From Phylloscopus collybita (Eukaryota > Chordata > Aves > Passeriformes > Phylloscopidae), in contig JAJNNQ010000075.1 of NCBI GenBank assembly GCA_027886175.1, positions 8,225,001 through 8,289,000 of the forward strand: DNA of 64,000 bases, given 5' to 3'. The number at the start of each line of letters is the position of its first letter. Positions within the stretch are counted from its first letter, which is position 1. Both the position numbers and the translations under genes were made by a program. The notes below the pieces were generated by a model that saw nothing but the letters and a program-made list of their open reading frames with translations, did no database searches and was not told the origin of the DNA. Positions 27,040-38,551 of the stretch are shown in pieces.

Positions 27040-27108
27040 AAAGCACCAGGAATAATAAAAAAAAAATAAAATAAAAAAATAAAATAAAATAATAAAAAAA
27101 AAGCACCA
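27040..27108. repeat. A-rich (AAAAT)n tract flanked by a 9-bp direct repeat
   Basis: About 50 bp of A runs broken by single T residues lies between two perfect copies of AAAGCACCA (27040-27048 and 27100-27108). The flanking repeat could be a duplicated insertion site or a slippage product. No transposon body is present between them. Confidence 0.75.
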
Positions 27109-28548
27109 CTTACATAATTTCCTAATTCAAAGGCTGTTGTCCGAAACTTGATTTAATACCTGCTTAAAATCCCAGTAAGCTTTTGTTGAACTAAAAATCT
27201 AGTAAGCCAGAAAATGACATTTTGAGTGCTTCATCTCTGAGAACTCTGCTCATTCTCACACAGATCTGTGAGTTTACCAATTTTTTCCATTTTGCTGACC
27301 ATACAGCCAATAGTATTTCCACTGATCCTCCCCAGGATTTACTCAAACCTTTCAGAGTCAACATTTGTCTGTGCACCACATTTCCAAGCTGCATAGCAGG
27401 TTTCCCTGTCAAAGCAAGGTGTGATAAACCATCTACCACATCACATCAAGCCAAATTATAGAAGTCAGCCTATATCTTCATGTTCACAGACAAATTTTTA
27501 AAGAGGCAAGAGAGTAAAGTAATCCAAGTACATCGATCACAGAGCACCTGTAAAGGAAGAGGGAAAGTGCCAGACTGGGAGGACTCATCTTTGGCTTTTT
27601 TTATTTCTCCCACTAATGTTTGCTCTTAAGTCTTTATAGATGTAATAGTTCTTCTATTTGTTGCTACTGAGGTTTCTATACCACACTTTAAGATTAAGAG
27701 GTCTTGCTATGAGGACCTTAAAATTTTTCCTTTATCAGCAAGACCAACATTACCTCAGGAACTATTGATAAATGCCATCAAAGACTTCTGATCTGCCTGC
27801 TTGGCAGTCCTAGGTACTCCAGTTCTTGAGGCAGATGAATTTGATGATAATTTGGTGATTGGACTAAAACATATGTCTCTGTGTATATTTTTACAGTGGA
27901 CTATAATTCCATGGCAAGAATATGAGGGGTCTGTCCTAGGCAGAACAAGCCAAGAGTTTACCTTAAACTTGGACTGTATGAGTACATCTGAAAAGTCTCC
28001 TGTTTCATAAAACAGACTCCCAGAGTTTTAAACCTTTTCCAAAGGTGAATTTCTAATCACAGGCTTTGAAAGAAATAAATATCATCCTTTTTCACATGTA
28101 TCTGTAAAATTACAAAGGACCTCTTTGACCTGAGTTTTCACCCATAGCTGAAGGGTGGGTCAGGGTTTAGATGCCACTCTACCTCCACACTGACCTTTTA
28201 TTTTTTGGAGGTATTTTATTGACAAAACTCCATATTTTCACTTAAAATTATATTCAAGATTATGTCTTTTGCAGTGAAATTTAAGATTCTTACTCAACAA
28301 AAACCAAGATGAAAATATGATTATTGGACACATTCCAGCTACCAATTTAAATTTTTTAAGAACTTGGAAATACAGTAGTTGTGGGAAGAGAAACATCAGA
28401 AAATAATGTATATTGTGTACTTGGTCAGCCAGGACCCTGTACTGACCAATGCATAAGAAATGTTAATGCAGCGAGAAACAATCATATGCTGACAAAACAT
28501 CTTATTCTCCTTAAAATATGAATTCTGATAAGTATCTCTGCTCTATTC

Positions 28549-28612
28549 AGAGTCACAGAAAGCTTTGGGTTGAAAGCGATCTTTAATCCACTCCAACCTA
28601 CCTGCTATGGAC
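28549..28612 (-). mobile_element. CR1 3'-terminal relic
   Basis: AGAGTCACAGAAAGCTTTGG followed by GTTGAAAGCGATCTTTAATCC and CTCCAACCTACCTGCTATGGACA matches the reverse complement of the last ~65 bp of CR1. It is a very short, worn copy, assigned by the order of these landmarks. Confidence 0.75.
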
Positions 28613-31600
28613 AAAATTTCTGTATGAATAAGTGCAAGCAACACAGATTTCAAAGTTAAATATTGACTTCAGTGTCAAGCATCACTCACCAGAGCTACCA
28701 AAAAGAATCCAGTTTCATTAAGCCTGTTACATATACTTACTGCTTCCTGTGCTCTTGTTAATCAATTTGTTGCTTCTTAATACTGAGTAAACACTTGAAT
28801 TATTCAAATATTTTTAGCACATCAGTTTATTTTTATATACCCAAAAGGAAGCTGAATTGCATTTTCCCACATCTGTTTGGAGCCTTGAGGGTTTCAATAA
28901 TTTCTTGCTGTCTTGCTGTAACATCTAACACCTGGGTTTACCATATGTTTTATTTATCATTAGATTATTTAGTGGAAACTACCTGTACTATTTATATATA
29001 ACAAGAACAATCCAAAGACTTCAGACCTGTATGTTCCTAGATTTAGGGTATTCTGAGGATAATATGTGCTTTTCAAGTAACTTATTTATTCAAAACTTAG
29101 GTGAACAAGATTCTCCCAAGTAAATACATATATTATTTTAAGACAACACCTAAATAATAAAAGTTATGTTTAACTGACATTGTTCTATATTTCAGTGAAA
29201 ATGTTTTCTTTGATATGTTCAAGTCTGTTCAATCACTTCACCTTCAATACAATTTTACAGGTAAATAAAAATGCAGAATATGTCTCTGTAGTTCAAAGTG
29301 GTAAAAAATCAGCACACGATTACAACTATAAAATGAAGAAAAAGCAATTGTGAATGAGTGTCTGAGTGTCTGAGAGTCTATCCAATGATAGGTTTCTTTT
29401 GTCCTCCATTAGCATCAAAATTCATTAATGGATTCCCCTGACAGGTCTGGATTTTGGTGCTGATAGCTTTTAACACAACACAGCCCCACTCTTCCACTGG
29501 GGAGTCCTTTCTAGGGGATGTGAAGTGAAAGATTTGTGTGCTGTGGCACCAAACATCCTAAATCATGTTTTTTTGGTTTTGTGGGAGAAATGAAAGGCTG
29601 AATTCTGAAGTCAATCCCTATATCTTGCCCTGGGAAATGCAATATCAGACTGGAAACAAATAAGACTTAAGACTGCAGGTTTTGACACAGCTCTATCTAT
29701 TATAGATTCTCTGCAGAAAAAAGAGAAGGAAAAAAAAAAGGAGAAAAGAATGATTTTGCCAACTCTTGATATTTTATTGCTATAGTTACAACATGTGGTG
29801 TGTTATTTTTCAGTACTTTAATAGAAATATTAACAGTCATTAAAAAAATAAACTCTAGCCTTCCTGATTATGGGAAGATCTTGAAAATATGATCCAAATG
29901 AATATCTCAAGATCCAATATCTTGAAAAATTAAAAAAATGCAGATATCTTGAACCTTTAAAAATTCTTTTGATTATAAAAGTCTCATTCAGAGTTGAGAA
30001 ATGGTTGGACTGGCAATGGCAGTATTAATAGGATCCCTCAGCTACAAGTCAGAACCAGCTGAAGAAATTAAGTTTAAAGTGATTCCCATAAAGCATAAAT
30101 AGAAAATGGAAATCTGGCATATCTATGTTTTTCCTGAGATACCAGCAGAATCGATCCCCTGTCCTTCCCTGTTAATCAACAGTGGAAATAAACTGACTTT
30201 TCCATTACAAGGTAAAGCATGTAGCCACTAACTGTGGCAGACCAACTGCTAAACTGACATCATGGTCATTTTCAAAAATAAATGCATGACAAGCTGAAAC
30301 ACATCCTTCACCTCTTTATCCTGTTGTGTGTTGTACTGCCCCTTCACACCCAAGTAGATGTTTTTATATTAGGAAAAGACTTTGAGCTGTACTTCTGAAC
30401 TTATAAGGAAGATGAACTAGAAACTTCTATGTTCTTCTTACCATAATTGGTCTAGTGCTAGGACATAAGAACCTGTTGGTCCCCTTAGCTGTTCTTCAAG
30501 AAATGTAGCTATTTTCTATTGGGCAGCTTGTTAAAAAAACTCTCCTAGATCACTGAATACTTAAGATTAGAGTAAGAGAGAGCACAGGTATTCTCTATGC
30601 ATTTTCAGAGTGTCTTAGCAGGTGTAAGGGACCTCCCTGCACTATGCATGGCTTTTGTTCTTTGGTTTTTTTATAGGTTGCTGTTTTCTCTTTAATTAAA
30701 ACCTTTTTCAAAACACACCCAATCATGCTAATTATTTTTAAGCCATTTCTGGGAAGTTGCTGGTCACCCTCAGAGTGTGATGAACCCTCCTTGGGCTAAA
30801 GACACCTTGGCCCCAGAAAAAAATTAATCAGTGGTGTTACTGGAAAACCTTTCTACATCACTTTTGCCAATGAGGATTCTAAAATCATTGCATCATTTTT
30901 AAATCAGTCTACTGTGTGATTTGTGTCTTTTTCATTGAATATAAAAGGATATCCACACTCAGAAACAAACCAAATTTTTTTTCGGGGGAATCCTATTTTG
31001 AAAGCTATATAAAGCAATTAATCCTAACCTTAACATTAATGTTATCCATAGATCAGGTTCCTTGGAGCATTTTACTCCACTAAGCTACTGAAGCTTCACA
31101 AAAATAGAACTCAGTCCCAGGTGTTGTATTGAGAGTTGCCCTGATGTAGAAAGTCTGCAGAAGGTGTATGATTGCATATCTGACACTACTTAAGGACTTT
31201 GCCACATTTGGTTGTCAGCTCCACCTCCTTTGCCCCTCACCTGGATTGTAGAAAGCAACCTTCATGTACTAGGAGCTAGTCTACATTCAGGATCACTCAG
31301 TCTTCTTCCCTGCTTTCAAGGAGCTGCATGGCCTGAGAGAAACTGGCAAAGGGAGTACTCAGCACTTCTTGCTTCTTCCAGCCCAGTGATAACTAGACTG
31401 GCAGCAAGAGGAGGAGTCAGCTGCAATAATGATGGATATTTGTAAATGTAAGTGTGAGGGGTTACAGACAGGGATTCCCATTTTCTCCTGCAATGTTGTG
31501 GATGACTCAACTATTTCCTTTAAAAAAACCCCACCTGTCTACCTCTCAGTAGTTTTGTTATCAACCACTTTCCACAGTTAGGTGGAAAACCAAAATCAAA

Positions 31601-32520
31601 TTAAATCAATTGGAACTACATTTCCCTAAATCTTGACAGAACCAACAGTCAGTTGCATCCATGGGCAGTTTATGGGACTTGTGGATTGTAGCTGTTCTGG
31701 GACACCAGAGGCTTCAGGTGTGACTTTGCAGAGGGTTGTCTACTCCCCATATTTACCTACCTATCAGGATTACCAAGTTGTCTGTTATCCAACATAATGG
31801 AGAGTTACTTTTCTTGCTTTCATCACTGTTTTAACCATTCCTCAGCTGATCATTCTATTTATCTTACAGGGACAACTTTCCATCTCTGAGCTGAATTCAC
31901 CAAAGAAATAACTTATTTCAGTGATCAGCCTTATTCTTCTCTTCAAAGACACTACACCTCTCTCTTTCTCTGACTACCCATATTATTAGATAGAGTTCAA
32001 ATTATAATCTACCCCTTGCTTTGTCTGTCTTCAAATTAGGCTCACCTGACAACCCCCCAGAACTTACAGACATGTGGCAGATTATCTGCAAAGCCCACAT
32101 GTCCTGGTTGTGTACGAGCTGCCTGCAAGAAGCAGAATTACAACAACCCCACTCTTTCTGGTTTGCTAAACAGAAAGTTTGTTTATCCTAGGCCCCACAG
32201 GCTGCAGTCACCTATGTTGCAGTGGCTCAGCTCCAGTATGTAACAATATTAACCATTTTCAAGGTTTAATTTGCAAGACAGATGCAGTTATTGGTGATTG
32301 GGTTCATTTTCAAAACCTCTGTTTTGATTAATTACTGTGAAGATGCACTTACCTGGCAGTATTTCTCAGACCATGAGTACTTTGTTGGATATCTTTTCAT
32401 TGATTTATTTGGACGACTGATGTTGTCTCCACAGCCAAATTCTTAGCTCACCTCCAGTGCTGTCTGAACTAATGGTATATTTTAAAATGGGAACATTTCT
32501 AAACAAAATGGATAACAAGG
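28613..32520. other. Non-coding AT-rich DNA, no gene recognised
   Basis: Nothing recognisable as a gene or mobile element. Two overlapping frames on opposite strands at about 31212-31510 have no domain signature. Confidence 0.55.
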
Positions 32521-32841
32521 ATATGGCCCAACTGTCCCTTCTTCCTTCTTCCCCTGCTTTATATGCTGAGCATGACACCACACGGTGTGGGATGTCCCTT
32601 GGGTCAGTTGGGGTCAGCTGTCCTGGCTGTGCCCCCTCTGCCCCCTCCCAACTCCTGTTCCCCCCCAGCATCCTCAGTGGCAGGGTGAGGAGCAGAAAAG
32701 GCCTTGACTCTGTGTAAGCACTGCTCAGCAGTAACAAAACATCCCTAGTTCATCAACACTGTGTCCAGCACAAATCCAAAGTAGAGCTTCATATCAGCTA
32801 CTATGGAGAAAATTAAATATAAGACAGCCAAAAACAGAACA
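32521..32841 (-). mobile_element. Truncated ERV LTR, same family as 22646-23231
   Basis: The right-hand ~320 bp of the LTR family is present, with the shared landmarks GCTGAGCATGAC, CCCTTGGGTCAGTTGGGGTC, CCTGGCTGTGCCCC and the end ACAGCCAAAAACAGAACA. On the minus strand an intact TATA box (ATATAAA, complement of 32558-32564) supports minus orientation. The other ~260 bp (the CATGGTTTAACCCC side) are missing, so the retroviral 3' part of the LTR has been lost. An unrelated LTR begins only 10 bp after its right end. Confidence 0.85.
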
Positions 32842-32844
32842 ATG

Positions 32845-33889
32845 ATTTACTGTTGGAGTGCAAGACCCTCTGAGTTCCCCAGGGGGAGAAGAGGGTACAG
32901 GGGTTGAATTGAAGCCTTTAGAAAAACTAAAATCTATTAAGCCAAGTAAATATGAAATAGAAGTTTAAACTTTAGTTTTAAGCAGATAGTCTCTAAGTGC
33001 CTTAAGAATCAGTCAGCTAGCACAGAGCCCAGAGCCCTAAGGCCTGGTAGCTCAGCTTTAGACATAACAAAAAAATGATTTAGAACATCACTCACAGTAC
33101 TAGACAGAGTAGGTACATTTTTTATGTGAATAAGATAGAAGCTTTTAATGTTAATAGATGTGCTACATGCGTAGGTTTTTGTGTAAGGTCTGATACCAAT
33201 TTTCGTATTTTTTTTGTAGTTTTTTGTAGTTTTATGTACTTTCAAAATGAGGTTTAGTTTGGTGTGGGGAGAATGTTTTAGAATTGTGTTCTTAGTTGAT
33301 TGGCTAACCTATAGATAGGGATATGAACATGCATTTATGGTTTCTGGATAAAAATCCCCTGGTTTTGGGGCCATGGTATCGATTCATCGATTTGTCGATG
33401 ATGGATCCATCCTCCTGCCATCTACAAGAGAGAATGGGGCTCTGCCAGGGAGCTGGGGCCAGGGAGCCCTTGCCAGGGCTCTCTAAGGTATTGCTGCTTG
33501 GGGATGCTGCTACTGTCACTTGGAGGGTGCTGCTGCTGCTGCTGTTACACCAGAAGCCTTTGCTGCTGCGGCCACTGCTGCAGAGAACTCTGCTTGAAAC
33601 AGGACTCTGGGCCAGGAATCTGCCTTTTCCTTGTGGCTGGAACCCTTTGTCAATCTGCCTTGCCCCCGTGGCTTGAATTCCCTGTGAATGTGTTATTGCC
33701 CCCGAGGCTGGAAGTCTCTGTTAACTTGCTTCTACTGGGACTTTAAGTGCTGTAACTTTTAGGAAGAGCGCATGCTTAGAACTCTTGCCTTCGAGACTGG
33801 TGCATTTTTATAATAAACAACTTTGTAATAACCAGAAAATGCTCTTGGCCTTTTAAGACCCTATACCCATGAACAGCTCAAAAATTTAC
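32845..33889 (+). mobile_element. Probable solo LTR of a second ERV family
   Basis: The proposed LTR begins TGTTGGAGTGCAAGACCCTC at 32851 and ends near GAACAGCTCA (33880) or three bases later, about 1030 bp. ATTTAC lies immediately left (32845-32850) and again at 33884-33889, a 6-bp duplication as in class II (ERVK-like) elements; the three A bases between the CA end and the right-hand copy make the boundary uncertain. The layout is LTR-like on the plus strand: an AT-rich TATA-like GATAAAAAT near 33350, a GC-rich middle with CTG triplets (33529-33545), and AATAAA at about 33812 close to the end. No internal retroviral sequence follows. Open frames inside it (e.g. 33323-33676) look incidental. 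Family not named. Confidence 0.6.
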
Positions 33890-34277
33890 TGAAGTTTTCA
33901 CTGTGTACACCTCAGCTGTTGTACCAGAAACTTTGTTTTAGGGAAAAAATAAACACATCTTATATGCAAAGTTTAAAATTCATTGTTGGCTTAATTAAAG
34001 TCTAAAAAAATCTAATAAAAGTAGAGGAAATACTTGATATTGTAGTGATGCACAAAGTCACAGACCAAATTATGTATTTAATACAGGAAAATATTAATAA
34101 AATAACATTATGATTATTATATATTTTTTTCTAATACTTACTCCTGTCCTGTGAAGTTTTGCTCAACTATTTTTGTTCTCCTGGGTCTTAAAGGCAATGG
34201 CAGCAGTTTTCTTTGAGAAAAAGGGAAGCAGGGGAGGTTGCATCAAATCCTCAGCACCCAAAATTCAGAGGACTGCA

Positions 34278-34323
34278 ATGCAGATGCTGGGATTCTTTAT
34301 TCTCTTCCTTGGGCTCAGTTCAG
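34278..34323 (+). CDS. Candidate first coding exon with a signal peptide (partial, unproven)
   Basis: From ATG at 34278 the frame reads MQMLGFFILFLGLSSG, a hydrophobic core of about ten residues followed by small residues, as in secretory signal peptides. The coding run meets a good splice donor, TTCAG|GTAATT, that cuts the last codon after its first base. Phase-1 introns just after a signal peptide are common in secreted and immune-type vertebrate genes. An earlier in-frame ATG (34197) would give a longer, less typical N-terminus. I could not find a matching second exon downstream by eye, the Kozak context is weak, and there is no obvious promoter apart from the LTR ending about 400 bp upstream. 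It may equally be chance, so treat it as a lead only. Confidence 0.25.
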
Positions 34324-35240
34324 GTAATTTTTATACTTTGAATATACTCTGCACCCTATCTTTCTTTATTGGTCTACAGTTCTACATTTCTTCTAACTTT
34401 ATATTGAATATTTAAATTTCATTGGATATTTGATTTTTTTTTTTAATTTTATTATGCTTAAAGCTTAAAGCTTTTCTTACCCAGCTCTTGAAGTTGCATT
34501 CCTTTAACAGCCTGGAACAGAACATTTCTGAGCTTTTTACAACTGAAGAGTCTCTGGTATAATCCATTCCTTATACTTTCAAAGCCTATGATCTCTTAAT
34601 ACCTACACTCTGCACCACATCATTATTCTTGAGTCATAGATTGTTCATTTTAAAGAGATTAATTTTTTAATTTGTTCACCCAAGCTGTCACTTAAAGACA
34701 AATATATCCAAATTATTTTAGCAATAGACTTTACACCACACACCTGTACAAAGCAAAGAAAAAAGACTAGTTAGGTGAGGTGTTCCCCAGGCAGCTGCTG
34801 TAATCTAAACCAAAGCTCAAGGCACAGTCTAGACACAACTAGACACAGCAGCCCTGAAAAGTCCCAGTACAGAGGCCTTGCAGCATTAGTTTGAAGCCTT
34901 TTATTCTTCTTCATCTTTTTATTAGCAGTGACAGCCCCAGAGGTGCTTGGTTAGACACTATTGTGAGTTTTCCCCATAAATCACTGGGACTAGAGGTACC
35001 TCAAAAGAGCTCCAAGAGTTTTTCAGTGTGGAGGAGAAGAAGCCTACAGTGCTGCAGCTCCAACTTGCCAAAACCATGCCTGCTATCTGGTACAACTCTC
35101 TGAACATGAATTTCTATGTGCAGGAAGGCAGTGGGTCCAGCCATGGCTGTCTGCACTGTGTAAGGTCTATCGCTCCTCTTACCCTTTTAGAAAAGTCTCT
35201 GTTGGATTCTTCTGTTCACTGCCAGGCACATTAAAGCAGC

Positions 35241-35334
35241 AGTGATGGGCCTGGAAGGGTTAATTGTTGGGCTCAGTGATCTGGGACATCCTTTCCAACA
35301 TTAATGATTCTGTGATTGAATGATTGAATGAGAA
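35241..35334 (+). mobile_element. CR1 3'-terminal relic
   Basis: TTGTTGGGCTCAGTGATCTG followed by CATCCTTTCCAACATTAATGATTCTGTGATTG corresponds to the last ~90 bp of CR1 on the plus strand, ending in a degenerate terminal repeat (GATTGAATGATTGAATG). Confidence 0.85.
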
Positions 35335-36679
35335 ATATAATGTATTGGGAAGAGAAGGGAGACATCTATATCTTCATACAACTTGTATCCAACACAGGCT
35401 GATCTCTGTGTCCAGGGGATGGAAAGGCTGTACTTCAATGGGATCAAGGTTCCTAAATATCTTAGTGCCTCTAGTTGAGTTTGCATACTTCACCTATGTG
35501 CTGCCTGTACTGAGCAGGTGAGTCTGCAAGCATCTCCCAGGTAGTCTTCTTGGGCATGGGTCCTGGGCATCCTCAGAGGGGTGGCATTTGAAGAAATATT
35601 TATTCTCTTCCTGCATGTGCTTACAGGCTCCTGGGTGTACTCGTTGGATGAACAAAGATAACAGTTTAAAAGCTGTGGTGAGCATGACCCTCAAGGTAAT
35701 GAAGACAATTTCTGGGCTGTGAAGTTCTACAATGAAACAGGAACATGATATTTAGTGTCACTGAGATGCTGCGACAGCAACACAAACCAAATGGGCAGGT
35801 AACAAAATGTTCTTTCTCCAGCCAGTACTGCTGCACGTAACCTGCATGGTTTATTGTGTTAAAAAATGAAGCCCTGGAAAGGTTATGGAGAATTTTGCTG
35901 TTGACTAAATTCTTATCATGCTGACCTATGATGTATCTGGCTGAAAATCATGTTTAATTTGGGTCCAGGAGAAAAATTTCTTTGTTGTTATTAAAAATAA
36001 GTAAAGCCATTTGATATAAGATGAAAAGAGAGACTTCATGGTCTCTTTTTGCCTACAGTTCCAGCTGGTTACTGTAGCAAGTTTAAATATATTTTTGAAT
36101 ATAACACTTTTTTCCCTAAATGACTACTTTTTTTATTCATTTTTTAAATTGTTCAAAAATTTGCTACAAATGTGTAGGAGTTGAAGCATATTTTCTCATT
36201 AAAAATTTGTTCTGTGTGAGCTTCTATGTGTTTTGTTTATCACTCATGCTCCTGAGTTTCTGATTCTGAACATGAAAGCCACAGAAAACAATTTACCCCT
36301 TTCTTCCTCATGTTGTTCATATTGTAAAAGGGCAATTATATTTGTCATTATGACTTGGACAAAATATGTACCTGTACCTTGTAAATCTACTTTATATCTG
36401 AGGATTTTGCTATAAACTGTAATTGAATTCTCATCTCCTGGCATCTCTTAATAACCTTTCCTGTTCTTGGTATTACAATGAAGTAGAATGCTCGTAAGTG
36501 GATGCAGAATGCAGCAAAGGGACAGTCTCTTCTGCCTCCTGTTACACAGATATTTCAGGCAGTCTATGTAATTCAGCAGGCATTCAGAGCTCAGTAGCTG
36601 TGACTGCTGTAACACAATCCAAGCATATCCAGTTTTTCCAAGACTTCTGCTGAGTTTCATTCTCCAGGAGGTCATTGAG

Positions 36680-36955
36680 TTTCTGTAAGAGAATGCACCT
36701 GGTTGATGGATTTCAGGGTTTCAGAGGGAATAAGTTTAATATAGAAGGTAAGGCAGGTTCAGTGACAGGTCGATTGACAAGGGCTCCCAAGGTCAGCCTT
36801 GCCTAGGAGGCACTGGTGACTGTCAACCTAACACAAATGTCCATTCAAGTGACCAAAGGTTCTCAGAGACAAGGCAAAAGACAGGTAATTGTCACAGCTT
36901 TTATACCACCATTTCCATGTGCAGGACAAAACTGGTGTGCCTGAATTTACATTTC
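36680..36955 (-). mobile_element. Possible short LTR (268 bp)
   Basis: Read on the minus strand, 36951-36684 starts TGTAAATTCAGG and ends TCTCTTACA, giving 5-bp inverted termini TGTAA/TTACA. TTTC flanks both ends (36680-36683 and 36952-36955). A TATAAAAG box lies about 45 bp from the start, and ATTAAA lies about 50 bp before the end. This is the order of promoter and polyadenylation signals expected in an LTR. The U3 part is very short and the 4-bp duplication is weak evidence, so the left boundary may be wrong. No family is assigned; it could be a truncated LTR or a coincidence. Confidence 0.4.
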
Positions 36956-38551
36956 CCCTACAAGGGTATCTACATCATTCTACAAACTGGTGAAGTATCA
37001 CAGCTCTTTCCAGAATAAGAAAAAAGTAACTAGGAGAGATTTCACTATAGAAGGGACTCATGGGCTGTAAAACAGGTAATAGCAACTATAAACTCAGTTT
37101 TTACTCTTTCAATATAAGTTGCATGGTCAACTAAGTAAAAATTCCAGTCTAAAAGGTTTCACAGAAAATTTAAGTGTAGAGAAAGGAAAAGTGAAGTCAG
37201 CTGCCAGTTCTTAATACAGCATCCATACTTATCTCCTATATTTATTGTCCTTAATTGCTTTCCAACATTGTGGCTTATCTACTGCCATTTCTCAAATTTT
37301 ATTTGAACATTAAGTCCATTGAAAAAGCCATAGCATATTTTGCTCTTCATGACACCACTGCCAGTTCATACATGAAACCTTTCCTCTTCTCAAAAGCTTT
37401 ATAATTTTAAAGATGGAGCAGTAGCAGGTGATGAATATTCATGTAATTTCTCCTAGTTTGTTTTTAATTTTTCCACTGCACCCGTTCAGAGTACTGGAAA
37501 CAGTTAAAAATCCCTCCTCTTTACCACTCCTGCACATATTTCTCATATGAGCTTCAAATTTCGATTCCTGTAAATAGCTGTGTTCATATTTTCCTGTCAA
37601 CTCTCCCTGCCCCCACCACTGGAGACAAAGCTGGATTTAATGACTTAATTTCCCAACACTTTCAACATCAAGGCTTTTATAGGCAAAAATAAACCAACAA
37701 AATTTACAAAAGGCTATGGGGCTGTTTCATGCTGCTGTGTGGCTCAGGAAAAGAAAAAGTACACCCTAAAAACCTCTTTGTTCCTTATTCCATAGCCTGT
37801 GTGTCAGGCTAAAATAGATATATCAGTTATACATCTGTGTCACTCCATCTATATACTAGTATCTCTTACCTCTGTACCTTCTTTCACATACAAATGCAGG
37901 CATGCAGAGAAGTTGCATCTATTTCCTACTTTTACATTATTTATTTGATAAATAAATCTCTGACTCTGTGTTTACCTCCATCTGTATTAGTAGCTGATAC
38001 TAAATCATCCTCTTTCTCTGCATTTCTATCTACAAGGGACGTGCATTCAACAATGTTCTTGTACCCATTTGATTTCAGCTGCTTTGTTCAAAACAGCAAA
38101 ATTGAGCAGTGTTAGAAACCATGGTACTGCATGAATTTAGAAATCATCTCCTAGGCAGAACCAAAGCCATCCAAGTCATCACCTTAATCAAGAAGGAGTC
38201 AGACTGGAAGGAGCATTTGTTAGTAATGGCAGTGGCTGTAAAATAGAGTTTAATCTCCTGCTCTGAATCCTGGTAAAATCATATTTATTATACTGATCTA
38301 CAAAGGTTACACACATTCCATTGGGCATCAGGAAAAAATTAGATTTGATATTATGGCTAGCAGTGACTCCCAGAAGGAAAATATTGTGACAATGAACTGT
38401 GAAAGGGCAAACTCTAAATGCTGAAAGAAAAGGTTAACAGTATGCTGGAGAATGTAATACAAAAAGAACACCCTACACTCCACAAATTTGACATAGAAAG
38501 TATGTCAGGAGCAATTCCAGAGACAATGAATGCCAAGAGAAAAAAGGCAAC
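36956..38551. other. Non-coding DNA, no gene recognised
   Basis: No gene or transposon recognised. Frames such as 37837-38115 and 38418-38675 have no known domain, and the second runs into the LTR and CR1 that begin at 38552 and 38627. Confidence 0.5.

Larger units (their letters stand above)
23237..28548. other. Non-coding AT-rich DNA, no gene recognised
   Basis: No gene or transposon recognised. It includes a T run (24777-24792), a G-run cluster at 25263-25295 and an A-rich microsatellite at 27051-27102. Short frames show no domains. Confidence 0.55.
33890..36679. other. Non-coding DNA apart from the candidate exon and a CR1 relic
   Basis: Apart from the candidate exon at 34278-34323 and the CR1 relic at 35241-35334, nothing is recognised. 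Frames at 34891-35234 have no domain and no clear splice signals linking them to the candidate exon. Confidence 0.5.

Noticed and set aside
33323..33746. Two overlapping plus-strand frames with Leu/Cys-rich runs
   Set aside because: They lie inside the probable LTR 32851-33883, and the Leu/Cys runs come from CTG triplets.
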